This document shows positions 28,886-35,689 of a DNA stretch of 35,689 nt, in pieces. The translations under genes and the position numbers were made by a program. This DNA comes from an uncultured delta proteobacterium (GTDB lineage Bacteria; Myxococcota_A; Polyangia; Polyangiales; Polyangiaceae). Each line of letters starts with the position of its first letter. Within the stretch, counting starts at the first letter, position 1. Below the pieces are notes generated by a model. That model made no database searches and was not told the DNA's origin. It saw only the letters and a list, made by a program, of their open reading frames with translations. Where the stretch lies: assembly GCA_903906315.1 (NCBI GenBank), contig CAIVJW010000203.1, positions 1 to 35,689 of the forward strand. Direction: 5' to 3'.

Positions 28886-30127
28886 TCAGCGCGCGCGAGC
28901 GGCCGACGCGGGCTGCGGCCCGAGGTCCTGAGCCGCGAGGTCGACCTGCACGGCGAGGTCGGGCCGATCGGCGCGGAGCGCGGTGAGTCGGAGCCCGCGA
29001 TTGGGCGACGCGTCGAACTCGTCCATCGCGAGCCAGACCGCCTCGAGCTCGACCAGCGCGGCGCGCTCGTCTTCGAGCTGCTCGACGGCCGTCCGCCCGA
29101 CGAGGTAGTGCCAGAAGACGACGATGCGCGCGCGGTCGATCGGCTTCGCGAGCTGCTCCCACGCGACGAAGCGCCGGGTCAGCACTCGATCGGTGATCCG
29201 CAGGGCGCCCCAGAGCGCGAGCGCGGCGCCGACGCAGCCCAGGATCGTCGCCTGGGACGTGCCGAAGGACAGGACGAGCTCCGCGGGGCCGAGCTGAAAC
29301 AGCGCGACCAAGGCGAGCAGCAGCCCCGCTCCGAAGAGCACCCAAGGCGCCGCGCGGAGCACCAGGTACATCGGCAGCTCCTCGACACCGGTGAACGCGG
29401 GCCCGCCCCCCGCGGTCGGCGTCGCCACGAGCACGCGCCGCGCCTGATCGCCGGCCCGCGCCGCGCCCTCGAGGTCCGGCGCGAGCGATCGCTCGATCTC
29501 GGCGAACTCGCGCGGCGCGGCGCCCTTCACGTCGCTCAGGGCCTGCGGGTACGAGACCGGCGGCTCCGGCGGGCAGCCGGCGCGAACGGCCGCGAGGCGC
29601 TCGTCGACCACGCCGATCGCGGCCCGTGCGGCGCCGAGATTGGAAGCCGCATCGGCGATCGCTCGGGTGGCCTCGACGGCCACGGGCATGCCGAGCGCGA
29701 AGTGCGCGCGGGCGTGGCGCGATCGCGTGCCGATCGCCCCCGCGAGGCCGGCGCGCGCCGCGTGGAGCCGCTGGTCGATCGCGCGTCGCGCGGAGGCGAG
29801 CTCCAGCCACCGCGCGAGATCGGCGCTGACCTCCGGGCGGAGCTTCACCTGCAGCAGCTCGGCGGTCGACTCCACGGCCGCGCGCACGCGCACGAGCTCG
29901 CGGTCGAGGTCGGGGCCGATCGCGCGCGCCTCGATCCCCCGCAGCGCGCTGCGGATCGCGCTCACGCGCACCCAGCGCCGCTCGAGGTCGGGCCCCTCGG
30001 ACGCGCCGGCCAGCGAGTCGAGGGTGTGCATCCAGCGGGCCAGTCGATCGCCCACGGGCTCCGCCCCGCGTTCCCCCTTCGGGGACGCGCCCGCGCCGCC
30101 AACTTCGCTCCCCACCTCGTGATTCAT
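28886..30127 (-). CDS. membrane protein of unknown function with helical cytoplasmic domains
   Basis: This 413-residue protein has a long Ala/Arg/Glu-rich helical N-terminal half (about residues 28-245) and two transmembrane segments (MYLVLRAAPWVLFGAGLLLALVALFQLG at about 253-280 and TSQATILGCVGAALALWGAL at about 290-310). A helical C-terminal domain (about 315-413) contains FVAWEQLAKPIDRARIVVFWHYL and VQLEDERA-like segments. The helical regions could form coiled coils. No family was recognised. The start MNHEVGSEVGG is the first ATG of a long, coherently composed frame; no promoter or ribosome-binding site decides it. Confidence 0.7.
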   Translation of the reverse strand: MNHEVGSEVGGAGASPKGERGAEPVGDRLARWMHTLDSLAGASEGPDLERRWVRVSAIRSALRGIEARAIGPDLDRELVRVRAAVESTAELLQVKLRPEVSADLARWLELASARRAIDQRLHAARAGLAGAIGTRSRHARAHFALGMPVAVEATRAIADAASNLGAARAAIGVVDERLAAVRAGCPPEPPVSYPQALSDVKGAAPREFAEIERSLAPDLEGAARAGDQARRVLVATPTAGGGPAFTGVEELPMYLVLRAAPWVLFGAGLLLALVALFQLGPAELVLSFGTSQATILGCVGAALALWGALRITDRVLTRRFVAWEQLAKPIDRARIVVFWHYLVGRTAVEQLEDERAALVELEAVWLAMDEFDASPNRGLRLTALRADRPDLAVQVDLAAQDLGPQPASAARAR

Positions 30128-30689
30128 CCGGCCCCGCTCGCGCGGACCTCAACAGACCCCCCGCGTGCGGTCAAGCGCGAGGCGATTCGCCCCCTCCCAA
30201 GCCGAGCACGGCCGCGTCGTCGGGCAGGGCCGACGGGCGCGAGCCGGAGCGCTCCGAAGCGCCGCGCCGGTCCGGTCGAAGAAGCGAGCATGCCTTCGTG
30301 GGCCAGGTCGGTCGATCCCGCCAACGACGGGGAGACGGACCATCGGCAGCAGCGCAGCGACCACGAAGAACGCAGGCGCGGCGGGCGGCCGCGTGGCTCG
30401 AAGACGGCGCAGCGGGGCCCGGTCGAGGGCGGGTAGCGCGCACGGATGAAGTCGACCCACTTCGCCGTGGGCGCCGTCGTGGTCGGCTCCGTCGCGCGGG
30501 TCGCCAGGCGGCTCGCGCCGGCGCGACGGAACGAAGGCGCGAGGCGCGCCCCCGAAGGGGGAAGGGACGGTCAGCTACCCGCCCCCCCGCCGCACGACGA
30601 GGACGACGCGGGGGACGCCGGCGTGGACGGCGGCGGAGGCCGCGCGGCGGTACACTGCACGGAGCGGGAACGGCCCGCGAGGGGGCACC
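30128..30689. other. intergenic region without a supportable gene
   Basis: This 562-nt stretch separates the divergent membrane-protein and lipoprotein genes. All six frames contain low-complexity Arg/Ala/Pro text and no motif. A short reading frame starting MKSTHFAVGAVVVGSV at 30446 looks like the start of a secreted protein but loses any protein-like character after about 20 residues. The only element I would mark is the TACACT box at 30650-30655. Confidence 0.5.
30650..30655 (+). promoter_or_regulatory. -10-like TACACT for the repeat-rich lipoprotein
   Basis: GCGGTACACTGC lies 34 nt before the ATG. Unlike the leaderless cases it leaves room for a short leader carrying the ribosome-binding site GAGGGGG just before the start. 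Confidence 0.4.
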
Positions 30690-31289
30690 ATGGATCGATC
30701 CGCGTGGAGCGCGCTCGGGTTCATCGTCATCGCGACCGTCGGCTGCGGCTCGGACGCCGGCGCGAGCGGTTCGAGCAGTGCCGCCGGCTCCGGTGGCACC
30801 TCGGGCGCCGGCGGCACCTCGGGCGCGGGAGGCACCTCGGGCACGGGCGGCGCGGGAGGCGCGGGAGGCGCGGGAGGCTTCGCGCCGTGCACCGACGCGG
30901 ACCCGTTCTGCCGCGCCTACGCGGGCCTCGGCTGGACCGAGGAGCACACCGCGGTCGACCACGCCGCCGCCCTCGCGCTCTGCGAGAAGCTGGGCGGCCG
31001 CCTGCCGACGCTCGACGAGCTGCGGCGCCTCGTCACGGGCTGCCCCGCGACGATGTCGGGCGGCTCGTGCAAGGCAACCGACGCCTGCACGACGGCGGCG
31101 TGCGTCGATGCGTCATGCGGCGGCTGCGGGGACGGCAACCGCTGTCGCCTCGGCGGCGACGATCCCTACTGGGCGAGCCAGGTCGTCGCCGACGCGCCGG
31201 GCGAGGCCTTCGTCGTCGTGTACCGCTACGCGGCCGTGCACACGCTCGACGTGACGGTCCCGATGTCGGCGTTCTGCGTGCGCCCCTGA
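30690..31289 (+). CDS. lipoprotein with Gly-rich repeats and a DUF1566-like domain
   Basis: This 199-residue protein has a signal peptide with lipobox VGCGS (about residues 17-21). A Gly/Ser/Thr spacer follows, built of GGTSGA repeats (about 30-62), of the kind common in Polyangia lipoproteins. The globular part has LALCEKLGGRLPTLDELRRLV, DPYWASQVV and AFVVVYRYAAVHTLDVTVPMSAFCVRP, resembling DUF1566/fibrobacter-paralogous (lectin-C-like) domains that end in a WAS...CVR motif. A cysteine-rich insert (about 121-150; CKATDACTTAACVDASCGGCGDGNRC) interrupts it and probably forms disulfides. The function is unknown and cell-surface exposure is likely. Confidence 0.82.
   Translation: MDRSAWSALGFIVIATVGCGSDAGASGSSSAAGSGGTSGAGGTSGAGGTSGTGGAGGAGGAGGFAPCTDADPFCRAYAGLGWTEEHTAVDHAAALALCEKLGGRLPTLDELRRLVTGCPATMSGGSCKATDACTTAACVDASCGGCGDGNRCRLGGDDPYWASQVVADAPGEAFVVVYRYAAVHTLDVTVPMSAFCVRP
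30795..30875 (+). repeat. coding tandem repeats, three 18-nt and three 9-nt units
   Basis: Three 18-nt units beginning GGCACCTCGGGC (30795, 30813, 30831) are followed by three identical GGCGCGGGA units (30849, 30858, 30867). They encode the Gly/Ser/Thr spacer of the lipoprotein and could change copy number without a frameshift, because the units are multiples of three. Confidence 0.9.
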
Positions 31290-31314
31290 CCCGAGTTTCG
31301 CCGTTCTGGGCGAC

Positions 31315-31419
31315 ACCCCCTAACCCCCCAGCCCCCGATCTCGGGGGAAAGGTGGAGGGTTCGCGTCGAAGCGCCTTCTCCTCCCCTTCCCCAGGACGTC
31401 GGGAGAATGTGTAGGGGGT
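31315..31419. repeat. fold-back element, MITE- or REP-like
   Basis: Outer arms ACCCCCTA (31315-31322) and TAGGGGGT (31412-31419) enclose a perfect inner hairpin CCCCCG-ATCT-CGGGGG (31332-31347). Complementary purine-rich and pyrimidine-rich tracts (GGGGGAAAGGTGGAGG and CCTCCCCTTCCCC) also lie between the arms. It begins 26 nt after the lipoprotein stop and might also end its transcript. Confidence 0.5.
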
Positions 31420-31473
31420 TCACGAAGCCGCGATCGCCACAGGAAGGAGCGAAACTCGAGGCTTCGACTGCCG

Positions 31474-31600
31474 CTACCTCGTCACCCTACCCGTCGCGGC
31501 CAGCACGATGGGCTCCACGCTGTCCGTGAGCGCGTCGAGATCCGCTGCCCTCGTCGCCGCGCGGGCCGCTCGCTTCCAAGCTGCCGCATGACCGAGCGTG
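31474..31600 (-). pseudogene. C-terminal fragment of an unknown protein
   Basis: One minus-strand frame reads AAWKRAARAATRAADLDALTDSVEPIVLAATGRVTR and then stops at 31474, while the frame before it continues in another reading frame with no start. It looks like the tail of a broken gene. It may equally be chance in GC-rich DNA. Confidence 0.25.
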
Positions 31601-31697
31601 CCCGGGCGATGAGCTTCGGCGTTGCCCTGGGTTTGTTGATGGGCTCCGTCGAGGGGCGCAACGGCGGCACCTGGGCCCACTGGCAGATCGGGATGCG

Positions 31698-32156
31698 CTA
31701 CTCGTCCCGCTCGACTCGCCCCGCGCCGAGCTGCTTGGTCTCGGCGACCTCGACGGCCTCCGACGAGTCCGCGTGGATGACGTCCGCGATGATCCGCTCC
31801 GTGACCTCGTCGAGGTAGGTGCGGAGCGTCGACGAGATCTGCTGGAACTCCGGCCAGAGCGTCTCGTCGACGAAGCTGCGCGGCACCTTCACCATCACGG
31901 TCGTGCGCCGCTGCCCGCGGTACCGATAGGGCTTCAGGTCGTAGCGGCGCAGCAGCGCCATGAAGACCTTGCGCGACCAGGTGTCGGCGAGCGTGAACTT
32001 GTACTCGACGAGCGGCTCGGTCTTCTCGATCGTCTCGAGCCGCATCTGGATCCGGCGGCGAGCCTCGCCAGCGGCGACTCGCTCGCCCTCGGTCGTCGCG
32101 CCCGCAAAGAGCGCCTCGATCTTCCCGAGCTTCTCCCTGAGCTTGGCCTCGTCCAT
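31698..32156 (-). CDS. DUF2786-like protein of unknown function
   Basis: This 152-residue cytosolic protein begins MDEAKLREKLGKIEALFAGATTEGERVAAGEARRRIQ, similar to the DUF2786 domain. It continues with YKFTLADTWSRKVFMALLRRYDLKPYRYRGQRRTTVMVKVPRSFVDETLWPEFQQISSTLRTYLDEVTERIIADVIH, which I recall from stand-alone hypothetical proteins in several bacteria. The charged, helical composition suggests an intact gene. GGAGG lies about 15 nt before the ATG. It is surrounded by broken genes, including a toxin-antitoxin-like pair just upstream on the same strand, so it may belong to the same accessory island. The function is unknown. Confidence 0.7.
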   Translation of the reverse strand: MDEAKLREKLGKIEALFAGATTEGERVAAGEARRRIQMRLETIEKTEPLVEYKFTLADTWSRKVFMALLRRYDLKPYRYRGQRRTTVMVKVPRSFVDETLWPEFQQISSTLRTYLDEVTERIIADVIHADSSEAVEVAETKQLGAGRVERDE

Positions 32157-32219
32157 GGCGGTGGCGGACTACCTCCGCGGACCGCGGGCGTCGAGGTCGC
32201 GGTCGTGGCTGTTCGGCCG

Positions 32220-32361
32220 CTACTTCCTGAGCTCCTCGAAGAAGGCCTCGTTGACCTCGTAGGTCTGGACGGGCCGGAGTGCCCGGCGGACGCGGCAGGT
32301 AGAGGTACGCGGCGAGCGGCTTGCCGCGGCGAAACGTGACCTCGAGGTAGGGGTGCTTCAT
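32220..32361 (-). pseudogene. decayed DUF2283-like gene
   Basis: The ATG at 32361 opens MKHPYLEVTFRRGKPLAAYLYLPR, the N-terminus of DUF2283 proteins. The frame is then lost near 32290. A second frame carries VQTYEVNEAFFEELRK and stops at 32220. A normal DUF2283 would continue with a VVDF..GRPIGIEI stretch, which is missing, so there is an internal deletion plus a frameshift. Its ATG overlaps the TGA of the upstream DUF4258-like remnant (ATGA), the layout of an intact two-gene operon. Confidence 0.6.
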
Positions 32362-32616
32362 CGGCTCGGCTCTGCAGGCTTCGCGGTCACGACCACGAGC
32401 GCCGGGGCCTATTCGTCGGGCTCGACCGCGACGCCGCGGGCGCCCCGCATGGGCGCACCCGAGGAGGTGCCGCCCCTCGACCGGGCTGGGCGTGACGTCC
32501 CGCACGTGATCCAGCCTCGCGCGCAGATCGACCTCGGTAAAGCCCCGGTCCTCCACGCGCTTCTCCAGGTGGGGCGTGAGCTCGAGCTCCCACTCGAGCC
32601 AGGCGTACCGCGTCAC
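32358..32616 (-). pseudogene. decayed DUF4258-like gene (putative toxin)
   Basis: From the GTG at 32616 the text reads LEWELELTPHLEKRVEDRGFTEVDLRARLDHVRDVTPSPVEGRHLL, the N-terminal part of a DUF4258 protein, a small RelE/BrnT-like fold often paired with DUF2283. Near 32440 the frame slips. The expected C-terminal strand survives in another frame as VAVEPDE, an in-frame TAG, then APALVVVTAKPAEPSR ending in a TGA at 32358. There is thus at least one frameshift and one nonsense codon. Confidence 0.6.
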
Positions 32617-32815
32617 CGTTGCCCCACGGCGACGGGCCCGCGCCCGCCGGCGACGGCGGCGTACGACGGTGAGCCCTTGATGCGCCCGCTCTCGATCGGG
32701 CCTGCTCGTACTCGCGTCGTCATCGGAGCTTCGGCCCGATGATGGTAGCGGGGCGCGCTCGTACGCGAGAACCCAGAAACGGTGTCGCAGACTGTCCGCA
32801 GCAGCGTCGCGCGTC

Positions 32816-33040
32816 GTGCTCCACTGGCAATTCGACACGGCCGTCTCCGACGCGCTCCGCCGCAGCGCGCGGTGCGCTGGCCGAGCGCGCGTGCCCGACT
32901 TCGTGGTTCGCCTCATCGCCGACCGGATGAGCGTGCCGCGGCACGACGAGGGGTTCGACGAGCTGCATGTGGTGCGGATCGTGAGGACGGGCTTCCTCGT
33001 CGAGCCGTGGGCTGCACTCACCGAGGGAGACCGCTCGTGA
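32816..33040 (+). CDS. possible small protein or gene fragment
   Basis: A 74-residue frame from a GTG reads LHWQFDTAVSDALRRSARCAGRARVPDFVVRLIADRMSVPRHDEGFDELHVVRIVRTGFLVEPWAALTEGDRS. The mix of hydrophobic and charged residues is more protein-like than the other frames here. There is no ribosome-binding site and no recognised family. It may be the C-terminal remnant of a larger gene, in keeping with the decay on either side. Confidence 0.3.
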   Translation: MLHWQFDTAVSDALRRSARCAGRARVPDFVVRLIADRMSVPRHDEGFDELHVVRIVRTGFLVEPWAALTEGDRS

Positions 33041-33125
33041 CAATGCGAAGTCGGAGCTAGACCCTCGCCGAAAAGGATTTGCAGCAACCTCGCGCGGGGA
33101 TTCCGGGCCACCCGGAGGAGAAACT

Positions 33126-33185
33126 CACCACGGAGGCACGAAGGCACGGAGGCAGATCAAGTCTGAGCTCCGTGCCTTCGTGGTG
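33126..33185. repeat. imperfect inverted repeat with CACGAAGGCACGGAG motif
   Basis: AAGGCACGGAG (33141-33151) pairs with CTCCGTGCCTT (33168-33178), and CACCACG (33126-33132) with CGTGGTG (33179-33185), leaving an 8-nt bulge GAGGCACG that is itself a near-copy of the adjacent AAGGCACG. Similar CACCACGGAGGCACGGAG-type sequences occur as dispersed repeats in many bacterial genomes. It lies 4 nt beyond the stop of the 269-residue gene and may help end its transcript. Confidence 0.65.
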
Positions 33186-33189
33186 AAAA

Positions 33190-33999
33190 TCAGGGCTCTT
33201 GGTCGGTCGCCAAGGCGGCAGCGCTTTTCGGCGAGGGTCGAGCTAGAAAGAAGCCGGCCAGGCCGACTCCTTCCGCCGCGGTGCGCGGCCCCAACTCCTC
33301 GATCACGAACGGCACGCTCGGCAGCTGCACGAGGGCGCGCACGCCGCCGTGCACCACGGCAGCCCAGCGCGGGTCGTCGGCGTCGACCGTGGGGTTCAGG
33401 CTGGCGATCCAGTCGCCGACCACGAGGAACTCGAACGCGAGCGATCCGACCCTCATCCGCGGCCGCAGGTCGAAGCCGATGAACGGCGCGAGCTGCCCGA
33501 GCTCGGCGTCGGCGCCGTCCATGAGCGCCGTCAGGAACGCCGCGACGATCGGCTCCGCGCCCGGCGCGATGGGCGTCACGAGCGCGCCCGTGCCCGACGC
33601 GGCCGGCGGTGGCGTCGTGCCGAGGTACATCGGGAACAGCGCGATGCCGGTCTCGTACCGGCCGGGCTTCCGCTCGCGGAAGTACGTGCCGACGAGCAGC
33701 GAGGCGCTGTTCGTCTTGCCGACGATGCGCGCCGCCGCCGCCGAGGCCCTCACGCGGTTCGCGGCCATGTTGGCGTTCGCGACCGCGGGCGGCCCCTCGA
33801 CCTGCTGGAGCTTCAGCCCCCAGACCTCCTTGGGGCCGCGCTGGAAGATGATGCCGTACGAGAGCGAGTCGTCCTCGTTCTTCAGCCGAACGACGCCGTT
33901 CGGCCACGCGTCGGCGAGGCGCAGCAGGTCCTCCGGCGCGGGCTCGAGGTCGAGGCGAAGATCGCCGTAGCGGGTCGAGAGCACGCGGGATGCGGACAT
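33190..33999 (-). CDS. hypothetical protein, 269 residues
   Basis: This soluble-looking protein has no signal peptide or membrane segment and no family that I recognise. Features are an N-terminal YGDLRLDLEPAPEDLLRLADAWPNGVVRLKNEDDSLSYGIIFQRGPKEVWGLKL, a middle TNSASLLVGTYFRERKPGRYETGIALFPMYLG, and FIGFDLRPRMRVGSLAFEFLVVGDWIASLNPTVDADDPRWAAVVHGG. A strong ribosome-binding site (AGGAAGGA) lies 7 nt before the ATG, which supports real expression. It is flanked on both sides by decayed sequence and on the 3' side by an inverted repeat. Confidence 0.75.
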   Translation of the reverse strand: MSASRVLSTRYGDLRLDLEPAPEDLLRLADAWPNGVVRLKNEDDSLSYGIIFQRGPKEVWGLKLQQVEGPPAVANANMAANRVRASAAAARIVGKTNSASLLVGTYFRERKPGRYETGIALFPMYLGTTPPPAASGTGALVTPIAPGAEPIVAAFLTALMDGADAELGQLAPFIGFDLRPRMRVGSLAFEFLVVGDWIASLNPTVDADDPRWAAVVHGGVRALVQLPSVPFVIEELGPRTAAEGVGLAGFFLARPSPKSAAALATDQEP

Positions 34000-34402
34000 G
34001 GTCGAATCCTTCCTGATGGAGAGCCGTGACGCTCGGCGTGTAGCGACTTCGCGCTGCGGCGGCTCACGGGATCCCGACGACGAGGATGAGCGGCGGGCCG
34101 CAGCCTGTGTTCAGCACCGAGTCGTCGTGCGTTCGGAGCTACGTGCACGGTCCTCGAGTGGCGCTGGCGGCGCGGTCACGTGGACGTGGAGGTCCTCGAG
34201 GTGGTTCTTCGTTTCCTCGGGGAAGCCCCTCGGGTCGCCCCACACGAAGAACTGGTTGCCGCGCGCGATCATGCGGGCAAGCAGATCTGCCGCTCCCGTG
34301 CGCCGGTACGGAGGGGAACGCCGACGTCACCTTGCCGGAGATGAGCTCGCGTCTCCGGGCGCGGTCAGCCGAGTGCGCCGATCGTCATCTTGCGACAACC
34401 GC
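34000..34402. other. gap holding only a gene remnant
   Basis: Apart from the fragment at 34111-34380 nothing here looks functional. A TACACG box on the minus strand (34037-34042) could be a -10 element for the 269-residue gene, giving a short leader. Confidence 0.4.
34111..34380 (-). pseudogene. frameshifted remnant of an unknown gene
   Basis: One minus-strand frame reads ADLLARMIARGNQFFVWGDPRGFPEETKNHLEDLHVHVTAPPAPLEDRARSSERTTTRC and stops at 34111. Immediately upstream that frame has a TGA, while a neighbouring frame reads RRRELISGKVTSAFPSVPAHGSG up to the junction. A single frameshift near 34300 would join them. The protein-like segment with FVWGDPRGFPEE is unlikely to be chance, but I do not recognise the family. 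Confidence 0.45.
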
Positions 34403-35047
34403 TCAGGGGTAAATCGTCTCGCCCTTCTCGAACATGGCGACGAACCTCGCGACGCGGACCGCCTTCGCCTCCGGCTTCTTCACGCTATGGAGCCGGAAGA
34501 GGACGGCGTAGCGGTTGCGCGAGTCGAGAGTCGCGAAGAAGGCGGCCGCGCGCGGGCTCTCGGCCAGCGCGGCGGTGAGCTCCGGCGGGACCGCGGCCCG
34601 GCTCTGCGACTCGTAGGCGCGCTCCCAGCGCCCGTCGCGCTTGGCGCGCTCGACCTCGGCGAGGCCGGGCGGCTGCATGCGGCCGGCGGCGATGAGCTCC
34701 TCGGCCTTGGCGCAGTTGATCTTGGACCAGATGCTCCGCGTGCTGCGCGGCGTGAAGCGCTGGAGCCACCAGGCAGCGTCGAGCTTCCCCTTCTGGCCGT
34801 CGATCCAGCCCCAGACGAGCGCCTCGACGACCGCCTCGGGGTAGCCCACCGAGGCGTGGCCGGACCCTTCCTTGGCGAGCTTCAGCCGGACTCCGGGCGA
34901 CGACGCGTGGTGCTCGGCAAGCCAGGCGCTCCAGGCGGCGGCGTCGGCGAAGGCGACGATCGGCGGCTCGGTCCCGGGCGCGAGCGGCTGGCGGGCGCTG
35001 GCGGCCGCGAGGGCCGCTGCCCTCTCTCTCTTCCTCTTGGCGCTCAT
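34403..35047 (-). CDS. YdeI/OmpD-associated family protein
   Basis: This 214-residue protein matches the YdeI family of small cytosolic proteins linked to bacteriocin or peptide tolerance. Family pieces are FADAAAWSAWLAEHHASSPGVRLKLAKEGSG, YPEAVVEALVWGWIDGQKGKLDAAWWLQRFTPRSTRSIWSKIN, AEELIAAGRMQPPGLAEVERAKRDGRW, and a C-terminal AFFATLDSRNRYAVLFRLHSVKKPEAKAVRVARFVAMFEKGETIYP. A Lys/Arg/Ala-rich N-terminal extension (MSAKRKRERAAALAAASARQ) is unusual. TAGAGT lies 6 nt before the ATG with no ribosome-binding site, matching the leaderless pattern. The biochemical function of the family is not established. Confidence 0.9.
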   Translation of the reverse strand: MSAKRKRERAAALAAASARQPLAPGTEPPIVAFADAAAWSAWLAEHHASSPGVRLKLAKEGSGHASVGYPEAVVEALVWGWIDGQKGKLDAAWWLQRFTPRSTRSIWSKINCAKAEELIAAGRMQPPGLAEVERAKRDGRWERAYESQSRAAVPPELTAALAESPRAAAFFATLDSRNRYAVLFRLHSVKKPEAKAVRVARFVAMFEKGETIYP

Positions 35048-35053
35048 GCGCGC

Positions 35054-35059
35054 ACTCTA
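35054..35059 (-). promoter_or_regulatory. -10-like TAGAGT ahead of the YdeI-family gene
   Basis: On the minus strand TAGAGT ends 6 nt before the ATG. This is another case of a TANNNT box placed where only a leaderless transcript could result. Confidence 0.4.
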
Positions 35060-35158
35060 CTCGCCGGCCTCCTCGCTGGCGCGCTCGCCGTCGGCACACG
35101 GTCGCCAGGCGCACGCGTGGCCCACGGAGCGCCCGAAGGACAGCAAGAACGCGCCGAC

Positions 35159-35530
35159 CTACCACTCCTCGAAGCAGAACCCGGCGACGGCGACGCGGCA
35201 GCTGGACCACGCGAGCGCCGCGAGCATGACCTCGGGCGCCGAACGTCCCTCCTCGCACATCTCGGCCGCCCCGTTGAGCGTCCACGCCGAGACGCGCTTG
35301 TTTGCGCTCGCGGCGAGTTCTCCTGCCCGCAGTCCGGCGGCATACGCGCATGCGACGCAGCGATGACGGCGGATGCCGGCCTGGGTCTCGTCGTGAAGAT
35401 GTCGGGCGATGGGGTTGAAGATGCCGGCCCGGACCCTCCAGCTCGATCGGCGGCGCAGAGAGCCGGCCCGCAATCTTGTCGGCGCTGGGCCACCCAGGTA
35501 GCCGGGTCCGGCATGCAGCACGCGGAGCAC
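35159..35530 (-). CDS. possible cysteine-containing protein, uncertain
   Basis: The C-terminal part of this 123-residue frame (NPIARHLHDETQAGIRRHRCVACAYAAGLRAGELAASANKRVSAWTLNGAAEMCEEGRSAPEVMLAALAWSSCRVAVAGFCFEEW) has plausible helices and several cysteines, with a CVAC pair. The N-terminal part is low-complexity and overlaps the divergent gene at the right edge, so the true start is unclear. No family was recognised. It may be real, or another remnant. Confidence 0.3.
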   Translation of the reverse strand: MLRVLHAGPGYLGGPAPTRLRAGSLRRRSSWRVRAGIFNPIARHLHDETQAGIRRHRCVACAYAAGLRAGELAASANKRVSAWTLNGAAEMCEEGRSAPEVMLAALAWSSCRVAVAGFCFEEW

Positions 35531-35689
35531 TTCCTCACGCGCCTCGACCGCCTGCCGGGGTGCGAGGTCGATCTCGCGCTCGAGCTCTATCGCGATCCGG
35601 ACCTGCTGCGCGCCGTACTGGACGCCGCCACGTTGCCGGAACGCGTGGAGCGGGTGGCCATCTCAATCGACGACCCCGTACTGGGCCCC
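35513..35689 (+). CDS. hypothetical protein, N-terminal part (cut by right edge)
   Basis: From the ATG the frame reads MQHAEHFLTRLDRLPGCEVDLALELYRDPDLLRAVLDAATLPERVERVAISIDDPVLGP and runs open to the last base. The balanced, acidic, leucine-rich composition and the ordered helical pattern are those of a real protein. No family was recognised from 59 residues. It is divergent from the uncertain minus-strand frame before it. Confidence 0.6.
   Translation, partial: MQHAEHFLTRLDRLPGCEVDLALELYRDPDLLRAVLDAATLPERVERVAISIDDPVLGP

Larger units (their letters stand above)
32617..33189. other. intergenic region, mostly empty
   Basis: This 573-nt stretch has no firm gene. A short plus-strand frame at 32816-33040 is listed separately. 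The inverted repeat at 33126-33185 closes it on the right. Confidence 0.5.

Noticed and set aside
30446-31414. Plus-strand frame starting MKSTHFAVGAVVVGSV
   Set aside because: The first 20 residues look like a signal peptide, but the rest is low-complexity and overlaps the real lipoprotein in another frame.

Overview
The window is very GC-rich DNA, densely packed, with GTG starts common. It most likely comes from a myxobacterium of the Polyangia type (Myxococcota). I infer this from the composition, the Gly/Ser/Thr-rich lipoproteins, an EF-G of the spirochaete/planctomycete/deltaproteobacterial (mitochondrial EFG1-like) type, an FHA-GGDEF fusion and a giant CheB-CheR-PAS-kinase-receiver protein. 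No 16S or tRNA gene was recognised, so the taxonomic call is inference.

Layout. 1-306: trailer end of a CRISPR array whose leader and cas genes lie off the left edge. About 320-1170: a decayed minus-strand gene. 1230-5282 (minus): probable operon of a circularly permuted ATP-grasp protein, an alpha-E protein, an EamA exporter and a crotonase. 5404-6268: an FmdB zinc ribbon (-) and a DUF2914 lipoprotein (+). 6338-9771 (minus): fusA followed 8 nt later by a P-loop ATPase fused to a C-terminal Rossmann-like (SLOG-like) domain. 9990-11421: an outer-membrane barrel behind a Fur-box-like palindrome, and a lipoprotein with two Tudor-like modules. 11680-15281 (minus): nadB, CPBP protease and patatin, overlapping or nearly so. 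15434-20575: FHA-GGDEF (+) and the 1398-residue hybrid kinase (-). 20940-22861: etfB-etfA with two tandem hairpins between them. 23032-27318: lipoprotein, rhodanese, Old Yellow Enzyme and a membrane MutS-like ATPase. 27320-28793 (minus): M20 amidohydrolase plus a 72-residue protein. 28886-31289: a membrane protein and a repeat-rich lipoprotein.

From about 31.3 kb to the right edge the character changes. Intact genes (a DUF2786-like protein, a 269-residue unknown, a YdeI-family protein and a gene cut by the edge) alternate with fold-back repeats and broken genes, including a decayed DUF4258/DUF2283 toxin-antitoxin-like pair. This is an accessory, decaying region.

The core genes serve translation (fusA), NAD synthesis (nadB), electron transfer to the quinone pool (etfBA), cyclic-di-GMP and two-component signalling, and envelope functions. 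A recurrent feature is a TANNNT-like hexamer 5-10 nt upstream of many start codons on both strands, which suggests many leaderless transcripts. The most promising less-described unit is the fusA/ATPase-SLOG pair. The ATP-grasp/alpha-E/EamA/crotonase operon is the second candidate.
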